Source: Lachancea thermotolerans CBS 6340 (lineage: Eukaryota > Ascomycota > Saccharomycetes > Saccharomycetales > Saccharomycetaceae). Taken from it: a stretch of 64,000 bases of DNA. The position numbers and the translations under genes are program-made. The stretch lies in NCBI RefSeq assembly GCF_000142805.1, contig NC_013079.1, positions 744,001 through 808,000 on the forward strand, given 5' to 3'. This document shows positions 9,840 to 19,730 of the stretch, piece by piece; positions within the stretch are counted from its first letter, which is position 1; every line of letters starts with the position of its first letter. A model generated the notes under the pieces. The model was not told the DNA's origin. It saw only the letters and a program-made list of their open reading frames with translations, and made no database searches.

Positions 9840-10505
9840 GTTGGGCATGGAGCTTTAGGGTGTCAGCTACCACTTAAAGTTTTTTGGCAGCTCTTAATTT
9901 CGACGGAATCGTCTTTTCATTAGTGGGTTGGAAAAGTTCTCGCATCAATCAAAAGAGAGTACTGTGATAATTTGCAAAAATTTGTACATGAGTCCGCCTA
10001 AATTCGGAGGTACACATGCTTCTTTGAATGTAGCATCCTTTTTGCATAGCAAGATGAGGATGCTCCGTATAAAAGATTTAACTTCGCTTGTACAGTATAC
10101 CCATTGTTTATATTTCAGGTTAGCTAGCTTGAATACCAAGCGCGAAGCTCTATATAACTTTGTGCTTAAAATGTTGCTGATCCGCACATCGGGCTGTTCC
10201 TGTGAACGTCCGAGGCATCGGGCTTGACGCTCCGATGTAATCCAAGCGAAAATGCTAGCTTGCGCGAATGGACGAGCTGCCTGAGCGGTTCGAAGAGAGT
10301 GTACTTTGGCGGAAGCGCTATGATCTCAGAGCAGCGAAGAGGGGCATCCAAGCAGCGGTAGGATTTTGAAGGTTAAACGCTCATGAGCTTATATTTAGTC
10401 AAGATGAAATCTTCACTCCATAAACATAGCCAGGGCGACTGCACAGGGAGGGACACTTCCCCAGGGACGGAGCAGAAAGGTAATTGGGGGGGGGACATGC
10501 GGCCG
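9840..10505. other. Convergent intergenic region
   Basis: 666 bases between convergent genes. Short open frames on both strands here look random. A run of nine G lies at 10486-10494, just beyond the stop codon of the nitronate monooxygenase gene. No RNA gene was recognised. Confidence 0.5.
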
Positions 10506-11567
10506 TTAAGCTGCGTTCAATTTCTTTATTGCCTTGGCCAGTGACATTTCAACCTCCGCGGCCACTGTGTTGACTATTTCTGCGGCAGGAACAACGTCGT
10601 GGATTAAACCAACACCAGTCCCCGCATATCTGATTGTTCTTGCTTTGACGCCTCCATCGGTATCTCCGTGAGCAACCTCCTGCTTGTGCAGGCTTATGTT
10701 TTGTTCAACTGGCATGCCGTTCTGGGCATCGAGAAATGTTCTGTTGACAAAGGCTCTGCCGTCGTAGTCGTCGGGCCACCCGTTGGTCTCTTTGACGCGG
10801 TCGAAAAGTCTCGATCTTACGGTGCTGACTCCGCCATCCTCCGCCCGAAGAAGCTCTTGCTGGTAGCCTTTGGCAACAACGGCTTCGTGAGAGGCCAAGA
10901 ATCTGGTACCCATCACCACACCGTCCGCGCCAAGCACCAGCGCAGCGGCCGCGCCCCTACCGTCGACGATCCCTCCGGCTGCTAACACGGTGGTGCGGCC
11001 GAAGCCGTGTGCGTCGAGCGAATCGCGGAGTTCAGGCACTAAGGATATCACGCTAGCTGACCTTTTCATTCCGTGCCCACCAGCATCGTTCCCCTGTGCG
11101 ACTAGCACATCAGGCTGTGCCGCGCGCACCACGTCGAGGCCTTCTTTGACGCCCGCGACCTGTATCCAGATCTGCGTTCGACTCTGCGTAGCGTCCCGGA
11201 TCCGGCTCGCCCAGAGAGCGTACTGTTCGTTGCTGGGCGCAGCGAAGAGCCACACCGCGGCCGGTACAAACTGCTGAATCACTTGCACGGACCGTTCCAG
11301 GTCGCACCCCCATAGTACGAATCCTATCCCTATTGGAAGAACGCCCGTCTGCGTGGGAACAGGCGGATCCAGACCTCTGAGAAGGCCCACAGCGTTCTTC
11401 ATGTTGAGCGCCAGCTCGTCCGTGTCATAGCCTCCCGCGACAAACCCCAGCCCGCCTGCGTGCGACACGGCCACCGCGAGAGCCGGCTGCGAGATGCGCA
11501 GCATTGGTGAGCAAGCTACAAGAGGTGACCGGATCCAAGGGTATATCGATCGTAGCGAAGAGCTCAT
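10506..11567 (-). CDS. Nitronate monooxygenase (2-nitropropane dioxygenase family)
   Basis: Predicted FMN-dependent oxidase of alkyl nitronates such as propionate-3-nitronate, with a TIM-barrel fold. The 353-residue protein shows the family blocks in order: S-P-L-V-A-C-S-P-M near the N-terminus, G-G-L-G-F-V-A-G-G-Y, A-Q-G-N-D-A-G-G-H-G near residue 180, A-A-G-G-I-V-D-G-R-G, and the phosphate-binding G-A-D-G-V-V-M-G-T-R-F-L. It resembles S. cerevisiae YJR149W but lies in a different neighbourhood. The coding sequence is visibly richer in G/C-ending codons than the genes of the first 10 kb. The ATG at 11567 is the only reasonable start. It is divergent from ETR1 across about 1 kb. Confidence 0.88.
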   Translation of the reverse strand: MSSSLRSIYPWIRSPLVACSPMLRISQPALAVAVSHAGGLGFVAGGYDTDELALNMKNAVGLLRGLDPPVPTQTGVLPIGIGFVLWGCDLERSVQVIQQFVPAAVWLFAAPSNEQYALWASRIRDATQSRTQIWIQVAGVKEGLDVVRAAQPDVLVAQGNDAGGHGMKRSASVISLVPELRDSLDAHGFGRTTVLAAGGIVDGRGAAAALVLGADGVVMGTRFLASHEAVVAKGYQQELLRAEDGGVSTVRSRLFDRVKETNGWPDDYDGRAFVNRTFLDAQNGMPVEQNISLHKQEVAHGDTDGGVKARTIRYAGTGVGLIHDVVPAAEIVNTVAAEVEMSLAKAIKKLNAA

Positions 11568-12618
11568 TCTACAGGTTTTTTGTCGGGTTCATGAACCCTG
11601 ACGGAGGCATCTCGTATTCAAGCGCCAGTGACTTTATATCGGAAGAATGGGAGCTGGAGACGTAAGTGGCTGGCCACGCGGCATCACTGCTTACACAATT
11701 CAAGCAGCAGCGATTGGAGGCCTTCTGGGGCCACGTGAAAGGGCAGAAAGGCGTTTAAGTCTGATTGACACATTAATGCAAGGTTCAGCGGGGGCTCGGA
11801 CCCCCCATTTGATGATTTGACGTTTGATGGCGGGGACCGAGGCCTAGGACGGCGACGCTTGGCGATTATGAGTGCGGATTGACATGTTCTGTGGTCGAGC
11901 TCTTTCTTCCAAATCGCACGGCTGGAGGCAGCGAGGGCTTCAATAGCTTGGCTAGGCCGACGGCACGCGCAGGTTCTCCAGGGAAAGAGTTAAGGAAAAA
12001 GCAGGGCCACTCTCGACACTTGGCGAGCCCATCGCTACGACAGCGAGCTCCCGGAGCAGTAGAGACTGTGATCGCGCCTGGTGCTATGAAATACGCGCTG
12101 AAATTGAGATATGTGATAATTACGAGACCCTCATAAACACTACAAGCACCTCGGCACCCTGGAACGTGCGAAGGAGACCAAAAAACTACCAAATTCCATC
12201 AACCAGACCATGCGTCTGTGCTGCGAACAACAAGGCGTTGGCTCACGAGCGCGCGCAAAAATCCAAGCGAACTTACTGCATTTAACAATATATATAAGCA
12301 CCGGCTAATACTGGCCAATCGCGGCCAGTTCGATCTCCCAGAAGCCTGATTTATGCTTGAATTTACCAACAAAAACCAAACTGACATTTTAATAGTCATT
12401 TAAATGAACCACTGGAAACTGGATCTCACACGTGATCTGGGAGCGAGTACTACGGTACTCAGTTTCTCGAAGGGCTTACCCGTACTGCTGGTTGCTCTTG
12501 AGTACTCGCTGGTCATGCTATAAAGGCCAATGGCTACGTCCAGAAGCCAGGTTAAGGGAACCGAGGTTCCGAAAGCACTCTTGCAAGGCTCTTATTCACA
12601 TATCTCTGTCTCGCAGCT
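11568..12618. promoter_or_regulatory. Divergent intergenic region, nitronate monooxygenase / ETR1
   Basis: 1051 bases with no supported gene; the frames at 11866-12192 and 11879-12136 are complementary and lack any domain. GCTATAAAGG near 12520 is a good TATA candidate for ETR1, about 100 bases before its ATG. A second AT-rich ATATATATAA lies near 12287-12296. Confidence 0.5.
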
Positions 12619-13752
12619 ATGAAACCATTCATTTCAGGCAAACGGTTCCTTTCCGGCAAAGTGCCCGCTTCATTCAAGTCTCTGGTGTACTCATCGCACG
12701 ATGCGGAGGACTGCACCAAGGTGCTGTCACTGCACCAGTACGCGGCCAAGGCGCCGTCAGAGAGCTCCATAGTGCTCCGGACGCTCGCGTTCCCCATCAA
12801 CCCCTCCGATATTAACCAGCTGGAGGGTGTGTACCCTTCGAAGCCCAAAAAGACTCTCGAGCTGGGCACGAAGGAGCCCAGCGCGATCGCGGGCAATGAA
12901 GGTGTGTTCGAAGTGGTGCATCTGCCGCAGGGCGTGCGCGGGCTGAGCGTTGGCGACATGGTGATTCCGCTGCAGGCGAACTTCGGGACATGGTCCACGT
13001 TCCGGACTTGCCAGGACGCGTCACAGCTGGTGAAAATCGAGGCGTGCGACAAGCTGGCGGCCGCGACGATAGCGGTCAACGGTTGCACCGCGTACCAGCT
13101 GCTGAATAATTATGTCAAATGGGACAAAAACGGCAATGAGTGGCTGGTGCAGAACGCGGGCACCTCGTCGGTTTCGAAAATCGTGACGCAGCTGGCGCGG
13201 CTGCAGAACATCAAGACGCTGAGCGTGATCCGCGACCGCGACAACTTCGAAGAAGTTGCGCGCGACCTGGAAACGAAGTTCGGCGCGACCAAGGTCATCT
13301 CGGAGTCGCAGAACAACGACAAAGTATTCGGAAAGGAGACTCTTCCGTCGATCCTGGGGCCCGAAGCCCGCGTGAAACTTGCGCTGAACTCCGTCGGTGG
13401 CAAGTCTAGCTCGTCAATTGCACGGAAGCTGGAGACAGACGCCACGATGCTGACATACGGCGGGATGTCCAAGATGCCGGTTGTGCTGCCCACTTCGCTC
13501 CATATATTCAAGGGCTTGAAAAGTCTAGGCTTCTGGGTCACACGCAACTCGCTCCTCGACCCTGAAAACAAAAGACAGACGGTCGAGTGCGTTGCCAAGC
13601 TGTACGCGGATGGCAAGCTTTTGTCACCCAAAGAAGAAGCACGCGTGCTGGAGTGGGACGTTCACAATATGTCCGACCAAGAAGTGTTGGAGCTCATCAA
13701 GAAGGGCATCAAGGAGAAAGGCAAGAAGAACATCGTGTGCTTGAAATGGTGA
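12619..13752 (+). CDS. ETR1: ETR1, mitochondrial 2-enoyl thioester reductase
   Basis: NADPH-dependent 2-enoyl thioester reductase, the last step of each cycle of mitochondrial type II fatty acid synthesis, needed for lipoic acid supply and respiration. The 377-residue protein has a basic presequence-like N-terminus (K-P-F-I-S-G-K-R-F), then N-P-S-D-I-N-Q-L-E-G-V-Y-P, whose Tyr72 matches the catalytic tyrosine. Further blocks are A-G-N-E-G-V-F-E-V-V and the nucleotide-binding region Q-N-A-G-T-S-S-V-S-K. Similarity to S. cerevisiae Etr1 (YBR026C) runs the whole length. In S. cerevisiae the gene lies beside YPK3; here three other genes separate them. Codons are G/C-rich. Confidence 0.95.
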   Translation: MKPFISGKRFLSGKVPASFKSLVYSSHDAEDCTKVLSLHQYAAKAPSESSIVLRTLAFPINPSDINQLEGVYPSKPKKTLELGTKEPSAIAGNEGVFEVVHLPQGVRGLSVGDMVIPLQANFGTWSTFRTCQDASQLVKIEACDKLAAATIAVNGCTAYQLLNNYVKWDKNGNEWLVQNAGTSSVSKIVTQLARLQNIKTLSVIRDRDNFEEVARDLETKFGATKVISESQNNDKVFGKETLPSILGPEARVKLALNSVGGKSSSSIARKLETDATMLTYGGMSKMPVVLPTSLHIFKGLKSLGFWVTRNSLLDPENKRQTVECVAKLYADGKLLSPKEEARVLEWDVHNMSDQEVLELIKKGIKEKGKKNIVCLKW

Positions 13753-14148
13753 GAGATTCTGGCCGCTTTTATCCTCTATGCGCAATGACAAACACATGAC
13801 AGATATGTAGCTAATGACCAAGACAAACATTCACGTATTATGACTTTCTAGCAAAGGCAGTAGGCCTGCGAGTGTGCGCGTAACTCCCGGCAAATGGTAA
13901 AGGCACGAGCTTCTTCCAGATGCTTTTACAGCCCAGGAATGTGTTGGGGAATGCTCGACGTTACTAAAGCCTAGACGCGGAGAAAATATCGGATAACGTC
14001 GCTGCTGGCCTTCAGGAAGGTTCTGCAGGAAATCAACGGTAGCGCTGTTTACGCGAGGAGATAAGCTGCTGAAGCCTTTTACTATTGTATGTGCCAAAGC
14101 TCCTTTAACGGCTTGCAAACTATTTAATTCATGATCATAAAGCGACGT
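13753..14148. other. Convergent intergenic region
   Basis: 396 bases between the 3' ends of ETR1 and the transporter-like gene. No gene, repeat or RNA was recognised. Confidence 0.5.
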
Positions 14149-15279
14149 TTACTTAAACCTGGCTGTGGCCAAGTAACGACGACCTAAAAATATGCCTGTT
14201 ATCGACACCATAAGGTAGCCGATAACTTCCCACCTCGTAATAATACTTTGCGCGCTTTCCGCTATCCAGTCAGCCAAGGCGGTGAATACAATGCAGCCGA
14301 TGAAACATGTCGATGTGAATATTGGAGACACCCTCCTAGACAAGTGAACAGTGGCTACAACCATTGGCAAATGCCCTGCGAATATGGATACCAAGATCCA
14401 CTCAGACTTGTACATGACGGTTTGGCTACCGGAGCCGCCCTTGCCGCACACCAGCAGGGCTGTGCCGAGAATCATTAGGTTGAAGACACCGACCAAGCTG
14501 ATTTCACAGTTCGACACGAAGTTTCTGTCACGGCTAGCGGTGAAGGGGCGGATGGCTCCCTCCTTTGTGTTCTTAGCGTTGGCGGTCCATTTGCTCCACA
14601 AGACAAAGACGGGGCCTATCGTTAGAGCGCCCAATCCGCATATGAGCGCGCCCTTTAGTCTATCAAAAAGGAAAGGGTCATTCAGCTCGCCGGTGTCTTG
14701 GTTGATTGAGAGTTTGCCCGACAAAACGTCGCACGTTGCCTTGGTATACGACACGATCAAGATCCCAATCAGAATCACCACCATCATCAAAAAGTTTTGA
14801 AGCAGATGCCTTCTCGACGCCAGTCCGGTCACGACCAAAAGCAGCGACACGATCTCGAACATCGATGTGTTGTGGATTATGGCGATGTCGAGCGCCGGCG
14901 ACAGGTTCAGTGACATAAGGAAGGTGTAGCCGGCGATTGATATCAGGCCAGCGAGGATGGCGAACTGAAGAGCGCGCTTGACTTGCCTTCCGACCTTTGA
15001 TGCTCCTTGCATCTGTGCTTCGGCATCGCTCCCTATGTTGTAGTCCTGAATGGCCACCCAGAAACCCATATTCCAGATTTCGCGCCTGTTTGTCTTGCCA
15101 TATCTCACGTAATAGTACACCTGGGTGAGAGGCGCTACCAAAATCCACGAAGAGCAGTGTGCGAACAGGAAGTACAGAACATCCAGTGTTCCTTGGACAG
15201 ATGTTGAGTAAATGTGCGATATACATTTTATTTGCACGACATAGCCAAGCACAGCTGTAAGCCATAACGCGATACGCAT
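14149..15279 (-). CDS. Multi-spanning membrane protein, drug/metabolite transporter-like
   Basis: A 376-residue protein with about ten hydrophobic segments spread over its length and a short basic tail (R-R-Y-L-A-T-A-R-F-K). The middle part, L-S-P-A-L-D-I-A-I-I-H-N-T-S-M-F-E-I-V-S, resembles the T-S-x-x-x-x-x-L-L repeat of SLC35F/EamA transporters (compare yeast Thi74 and YML018C). The overall match is weak, so the substrate and exact family are open. The N-terminus looks like a signal anchor. It lies between ETR1 and tRNA-Asn, a point where S. cerevisiae gene order changes from chr II to chr XV, and has no obvious syntenic partner that I recall. Confidence 0.6.
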   Translation of the reverse strand: MRIALWLTAVLGYVVQIKCISHIYSTSVQGTLDVLYFLFAHCSSWILVAPLTQVYYYVRYGKTNRREIWNMGFWVAIQDYNIGSDAEAQMQGASKVGRQVKRALQFAILAGLISIAGYTFLMSLNLSPALDIAIIHNTSMFEIVSLLLVVTGLASRRHLLQNFLMMVVILIGILIVSYTKATCDVLSGKLSINQDTGELNDPFLFDRLKGALICGLGALTIGPVFVLWSKWTANAKNTKEGAIRPFTASRDRNFVSNCEISLVGVFNLMILGTALLVCGKGGSGSQTVMYKSEWILVSIFAGHLPMVVATVHLSRRVSPIFTSTCFIGCIVFTALADWIAESAQSIITRWEVIGYLMVSITGIFLGRRYLATARFK

Positions 15280-15508
15280 TGTACAACGAAAAAATTCAAC
15301 TGACAGCTGCGGGGTTTGCTAAAGGAGGGTGTAGAGTCAAGACGCTACTTCAGAGATTTGTTGTGAGTTTTGAGCGTTTTCCTCTGCACTATACGAAGCT
15401 CGTACATGTATTCTCTCACCAGGTCATCTCAATAAGCGCCTTGGAGCTCGTGCGAGGAAATAAAAGATCACACAGCCTCCTTTTGCTTATCCATCATACA
15501 AGATAAGA

Positions 15509-15582
15509 GACTTCGTGGCCAAGCTGGTTAAGGCGTGCGACTGTTAATCGCAAGATCGTGAGTTCAATCCTCACCGAGGTCG
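15509..15582 (+). tRNA. tRNA-Asn (anticodon GTT)
   Basis: A 74-base cloverleaf nearly identical to yeast tRNA-Asn. The seven-pair acceptor stem is GACTTCG/CGAGGTC, the D-arm is TGGCCAAGCTGGTTAAGG, the anticodon loop is CTGTTAA and the T-arm is GAGTTCAATCCTC. There is no intron. A T-run directly follows (15585-15590) as the RNA polymerase III terminator. Confidence 0.97.
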
Positions 15583-15754
15583 AATTTTTTGGACTTTTTT
15601 GCTCTCCTAGCATTTGAAATTAAGCCATGCAAGCGGAGGTTTCTCTCAAGAAGCAGACCACGCTGCCGGGCTCGGCTATACAAGGATGCTATCCCGCTAA
15701 TCCCGCTAATCTCCAATCCGTTTCCTGAAACCGTATTTACATGTTATGTTTAGT

Positions 15755-16166
15755 CTACTGTGGCATCTCCCACGCCAGGTGCTGCGGGGCGCTGGAGCCA
15801 GTCTTCCGCTCGAGCTGCTCCCGCAGAGCACGGTTTCGCTCGTAGAGCCAAACTAGGTAGTTATAGCCTGAACCAGAAGGCGTAAGTTAGTATCTGGGGT
15901 GCTTAAAACGTAGCGCACAGGGCATTAGACATACTTTTGGCGTAAATTTGTAGTTCTGATCTGCTCTGAGCAGACGTCAGATCCGGGACTATGTCAACTA
16001 GGGTGTCGTAAGTCTGGCGCATCGCCTGGCGCCGCCGTTGTTCTGACGACACATGATTTTGACGTTTCTGGTCTTCTGACAGTGAACTTTCACGCGAGGC
16101 TCGCTTCCTCTTTCGTTGATCAGCTGGGTCGGCACCTGTATCAGAAGGTGCCGTAGAGTTGGTCAT
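15755..16166 (-). CDS. INO4: INO4, bHLH activator of phospholipid genes; two exons
   Basis: Basic helix-loop-helix protein that pairs with Ino2 to activate inositol- and choline-responsive genes. Exon 1 is 15935-16166 and exon 2 is 15755-15867; the spliced product is 114 residues. The basic region carries the H-E-R triad (His38, Glu42, Arg46) in N-H-V-S-S-E-Q-R-R-R. Helix 1 and loop read I-V-P-D-L and S-R-S-E-L. Helix 2 continues across the junction as I-Y-A-K-S-Y-N-Y-L-V-W-L-Y-E-R-N, matching S. cerevisiae Ino4 (YOL108C) on both sides. The protein is shorter than S. cerevisiae Ino4 (151), mainly at the C-terminus. Unspliced RNA would give 87 residues with a broken helix 2. The YOL107W homologue lies next, as expected. 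Confidence 0.93.
15868..15934 (-). other. Spliceosomal intron in INO4
   Basis: A 67-base intron read on the minus strand. It has donor GTATGT, branch site TACTAAC (plus-strand coordinates 15886-15892) and acceptor TTCAG, with the branch site about 18 bases before the exon. It falls in phase 1 inside a serine codon. Both splice signals are perfect yeast consensus, and joining the exons restores the helix 2 sequence of the family. Confidence 0.93.
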
Positions 16167-16795
16167 GCTGTTCCGCGGCCAATATTGAGCTCTGCGTGTG
16201 CGAGACGAGTGCTTGTTTAGACTTTCGATAAGAACTTATGAAGTAGAGTTTTTCAGATTAGCTTGCATAGGACAAATCGCAGGAAATTGGACCGAGGAAC
16301 AAGGACACTGGGGGTAGTTCTCTGCGGTCAATGCCGAAGACACCGGCCACCGAATTGGCGCCCCTGGATGACTGTAACAAGCTTACGGAAAATTCCAAGT
16401 TTCATGCATTTGCGATGTGCAACAATGCAAACGCGACTACAGGCATGGGCATCGACATTCCGTGCGCGCGAGTCCAAATAGCGAGCTGTGCCGACACGTT
16501 ACAACTGTTGGTATAATACTAACTTCATGGCTGTTCGTCCCCACCGTATGACATTTTGAGCCCCTATGACTTCATGATGTACCCCTCCCGCGCACGCGAG
16601 AAAGATCAGACGAAGCAGTTGCTTATGTCCCGCCAGAGACGTGAGATAGTAGTGTAGAAGCATGGTACCAGCCACACCTAGTTCCTGACCACTACTGCTG
16701 CTTTGGCTTCACTCATCACCCAATGACATAGAATCTGTTCTCGTGACTTTGTCCTAAGGTCAGTATTTAGCAGATCAGTCACTTATCCATCAAGA
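16167..16795. promoter_or_regulatory. Upstream region of INO4
   Basis: 629 bases between INO4 and tRNA-Arg. Short overlapping frames at 16263-16516 have no recognisable product. I saw no CATGTGAAAT element here. Confidence 0.4.
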
Positions 16796-16867
16796 GCTTG
16801 CGTGGCGTAATGGCAACGCGTCTGACTTCTAATCAGAAGATTGAGGGTTCGACCCCCTCCGTGAGTG
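16796..16867 (+). tRNA. tRNA-Arg (anticodon TCT)
   Basis: A 72-base cloverleaf almost identical to yeast tRNA-Arg(TCT). It shows D-arm TGGCGTAATGGCAACGCG, anticodon stem-loop CTGACTTCTAATCAG and T-arm GAGGGTTCGACCCCCTC. There is no intron. A run of T at about 16871-16879 follows as terminator. Confidence 0.97.
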
Positions 16868-17005
16868 CTATTATTTTTTTAATTTTTCGCAAATATCACC
16901 GATGTGGCTAGCCTCTTCAAGCGTGAAGAGGTGAAATAGTTGATCGGCATTCAGACTTGGTTATACTAGTGGCAGCCCTCCAAATTTCCAATTGCGTCGA
17001 ATGCC

Positions 17006-18004
17006 ATGCATTACAGGTCAAAGATCTTTGAAATAAACGTTCCACCTTCAGTACTAAATGCTAGGGACCTTCCAAATGCCACTGCACTTCTCACTGCTGC
17101 GTACATAGTGTTCACGCTAAGCCTGTGGTGGGTTAAATGGAGTTACCCCTCGTTGGAAGCCAATGCCGATGCTACCCGTGCTCCAGTTTTCTCTCCAATC
17201 CTGCAACTCGTCCCAGCCCAGACTCTCTACGACCCTTGGTCGCTTGTGCTGTCAAATCTAGTCGACGTCAAATGGTGGAAGATAGGCGTAGACTTGCTAA
17301 ACCTGGTGGTTGGGGGCTCGTTCATTGAGCGCAATTGGAACAGCTCCTGGGAACTCGTACGCTTCCTGCTCGTGATAGGGTCGGTCTCGAACTTAGTCGT
17401 GGTTCTAGTTACCATCTTGTCCAGCGCCGTTTTTCCAAAAGTGCGGCTGGACACTCCCTTGGACGGAAACTACACTATGCTTGTGGGGTTCTGTATAGTT
17501 TACAAGCAGCTGATTCCTGAGACAACCATCTTCCACATTCGAAACCTACCTCTAGTGTCCAAAAACTTTAGATTCAAGCTGCTCCCGATCTTTGTCCTAG
17601 TGGTTTCCACCGTCACTCAACTGATGTTTCTTCGTCATTTCTCAGAACTCCTTTCCATATGGGTTACATTTCTGTGCTCCTGGGTCTACTTAAGGTTTTT
17701 TCAAGTCCTGCCTCCAGCAATAACGGGCGCCGCGTCTAGGAGCTTAGTTGGCGACGCCTCTGACACGTTCCAGCTAATCTACTTTTTCCCCGACATCATA
17801 AAGCCCTTTCTGAGCCCAATATTCAATATGTGCTACTGGGTCTTTTGTGTTAAGCTCCGCATCAGGGAGCCTTTTAACGAGGATGACGTTGACACAGGGA
17901 ACTCACTTGCGGAGCAGCGCGGTGCCAAGGTAATTACAAGCCAGGTCGAGGAAAGAAGAAGGAAACTGGCTCTGCAGGTTTTACAAGAAAGAGGCACTGT
18001 TTGA
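17006..18004 (+). CDS. YOL107W homologue, TMEM115-type membrane protein
   Basis: A 332-residue polytopic membrane protein of the DUF1751/TMEM115 family, rhomboid-like in fold and found in the Golgi in other organisms. About six hydrophobic segments fill residues 25-230, with the family stretch D-P-W-S-L-V-L-S-N-L near 73 and G-G-S-F-I-E-R-N-W near 98. A hydrophilic tail of about 60 residues ends in a basic helix (V-E-E-R-R-R-K-L). The length is close to S. cerevisiae YOL107W (342), and it lies beside INO4 as YOL107W does beside YOL108C. Its molecular role is not firmly established in yeast. The ATG at 17006 is used. Confidence 0.88.
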   Translation: MHYRSKIFEINVPPSVLNARDLPNATALLTAAYIVFTLSLWWVKWSYPSLEANADATRAPVFSPILQLVPAQTLYDPWSLVLSNLVDVKWWKIGVDLLNLVVGGSFIERNWNSSWELVRFLLVIGSVSNLVVVLVTILSSAVFPKVRLDTPLDGNYTMLVGFCIVYKQLIPETTIFHIRNLPLVSKNFRFKLLPIFVLVVSTVTQLMFLRHFSELLSIWVTFLCSWVYLRFFQVLPPAITGAASRSLVGDASDTFQLIYFFPDIIKPFLSPIFNMCYWVFCVKLRIREPFNEDDVDTGNSLAEQRGAKVITSQVEERRRKLALQVLQERGTV

Positions 18005-18100
18005 GTGGTGGTAAAGAGCGGCCTGATGCGCGGCCATTTGCGTCAGATGGGTGTAAATATAAAGTATTACATATATACAGGTATTGAGCGGCGAGGGAGC

Positions 18101-18973
18101 CTATTTTGTTAGCTCCTCCAACGTTATGATGCGGGATGGCGCAGACTTGGAGGCGTGCATATCTTGGACGCTCTCCAACTGCAGCTCCAACGCGGATTTC
18201 TTGCCGCCCTTCTTCACAAGGTGATCGTGGCCCCCCGCTTGGGCTTGCTGGATCTGCTGCAGCAGTGGGTCGTTCTCCTTCACCAAGTACCCGCGCTTCT
18301 TCTCGTTGCTGTAGTAGTCGATGTCCTTACGCTTGACGGGTCTCGCTTGCAGCGGTATTCTGCCCCTCTTTTGCAAAAACCATTGGGGACTTAGATGCGC
18401 TTTTAGACCCAGTTGGTTGAAGTAGCGAGCGGTGAACTCACCGCCCGCCTTTTCGATGGCCTGGATGGCGTCCTTAGAGGCTCTTGTAGCCTCAATCTTG
18501 ATGGGGAGGTTGTAGAACTGTTTGCCCTCGCCCAGGACCTTGATCCCATGCTTTATGGAGCCCGTCACCAGCCCGATGTCTTTCATTTTCTTCATGTCCA
18601 GAGTCTCACCGGGGGCCAGGTTCAGGCGCCCTTTGCGGTGGAACCACATTATTCTTTCCAGATTCAGCTCGTTGAGCGTCAGAGATGTGACGTTTGTGAA
18701 ACCGATCTTGGGAAACAGCTTGTAGATGGGCGTCTGGCCACCCTCGAACCACGACTTAACCTTCCCGCGCGCTTTCTGACCCTTCTGACCTCTTGTCGAC
18801 GTTTTACCTCTGCCAGAGGACGGACCTCTTCCGACTCTTTTGTATGCCTTAATCGAGCCCTCTGAAGGGCGTAGCTGGGAAAGAATAGAAACCTGCCGGC
18901 ATTGCGAGACGGCGAGCTGCCTCAAGCCGGTCTGAATCCCCTGGAAAACCCCAGTAGAGCGTGTCAAAAGCAT
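18101..18973 (-). CDS. MRPL10: MRPL10, mitochondrial ribosomal protein uL15m
   Basis: Mitochondrial large-subunit ribosomal protein of the bacterial L15 family. The 290-residue protein has a basic presequence-like N-terminus ([10 protein letters not shown]). Then comes the glycine/arginine-rich L15 signature near residues 45-70 ([14 protein letters not shown] and R-G-Q-K-G-Q-K-A-R), followed by [14 protein letters not shown]. The long C-terminal extension is typical of the fungal mitochondrial protein (S. cerevisiae YNL284C, 322 residues). It is convergent with the YOL107W homologue, with only 96 bases between stop codons. The WSC gene lies beyond tRNA-Thr, keeping the YNL284C-YNL283C order. 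Confidence 0.94.
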   Translation of the reverse strand: MLLTRSTGVFQGIQTGLRQLAVSQCRQVSILSQLRPSEGSIKAYKRVGRGPSSGRGKTSTRGQKGQKARGKVKSWFEGGQTPIYKLFPKIGFTNVTSLTLNELNLERIMWFHRKGRLNLAPGETLDMKKMKDIGLVTGSIKHGIKVLGEGKQFYNLPIKIEATRASKDAIQAIEKAGGEFTARYFNQLGLKAHLSPQWFLQKRGRIPLQARPVKRKDIDYYSNEKKRGYLVKENDPLLQQIQQAQAGGHDHLVKKGGKKSALELQLESVQDMHASKSAPSRIITLEELTK

Positions 18974-19129
18974 TGCAGCGGCTGATTTCGACCAATACGG
19001 AAGCTTACAGACCGGTTTCTCTTGCCCAAGAAGCGCATCCTGCCAATTAGAAAATTTTAGTAGAACGGGTTTTCGTGTGCTCTCCGCTCCATTGTATGTG
19101 ACCTCGAATCTCAGCGGTATTTAACAACA

Positions 19130-19202
19130 GCTTCTATGGCCAAGTTGGTAAGGCGCCACACTAGTAATGTGGAGATCATCAGTTCAAATCTGGTTGGAAG
19201 CA
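19130..19202 (+). tRNA. tRNA-Thr (anticodon AGT)
   Basis: A 73-base cloverleaf matching yeast tRNA-Thr(AGT). The acceptor stem is GCTTCTA with TGGAAGC, the anticodon stem-loop is CACACTAGTAATGTG and the T-arm CAGTTCAAATCTG. There is no intron. T-rich sequence follows from 19204. Confidence 0.97.
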
Positions 19203-19730
19203 TTTATTTTTCAATTTTTAATATTTTAACTATCGAAGATGAAGCTGATGATCTGCGAGTGGCACGTGATTAGAGTGCATTCGATGTCATCAGTCAATGA
19301 CGTCTTCTACACCCAAAACTACGCGAAGTCGAGCGCCTACTATTTCTGGAAGCCATTCTTGCTGAGAGATCTGCGATTTCGACGAATGCGTTTTTTTGGC
19401 GCAGCGTTTCCTGGTAGCTTGACGATGTGATTGGACCTAAAGTTAGTTCTCGTTTACGATCCAAAGCACCCAAAAACGGTGATCATGACAACAATGACGC
19501 ATGGAACGCGAAAAAAAGATAAACAGGCACTGTGGGCTTGAAAAAGCCCGGAGAATGTCGCAAGGCGTAGGCGTGCAGTGAGAATTGAAATATGTGGGTA
19601 TTGATATTATATGCTTAGGTCCTTGAATGGAGAAAATGGTCGTAGATTACATATCCGGAAGGGTGTTTAGGTTTCCGGTGCCGCCCTTCGGGCGAAAAAG
19701 TGCGTTTTTTAGCAGCCTTGGGCATCGGGA
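19203..19730. other. Intergenic, tRNA-Thr to WSC gene
   Basis: 528 bases without a supported gene. A CACGTG site lies near 19262. The rest probably contains the 3' end of the WSC transcript. Confidence 0.5.

Noticed and set aside
11866-12192. Complementary 108- and 85-codon frames upstream of ETR1
   Set aside because: They overlap on opposite strands and neither has a recognisable product.
16517-16523. TACTAAC branch-site sequence on the plus strand
   Set aside because: No suitable donor or exon pair around it; probably chance.
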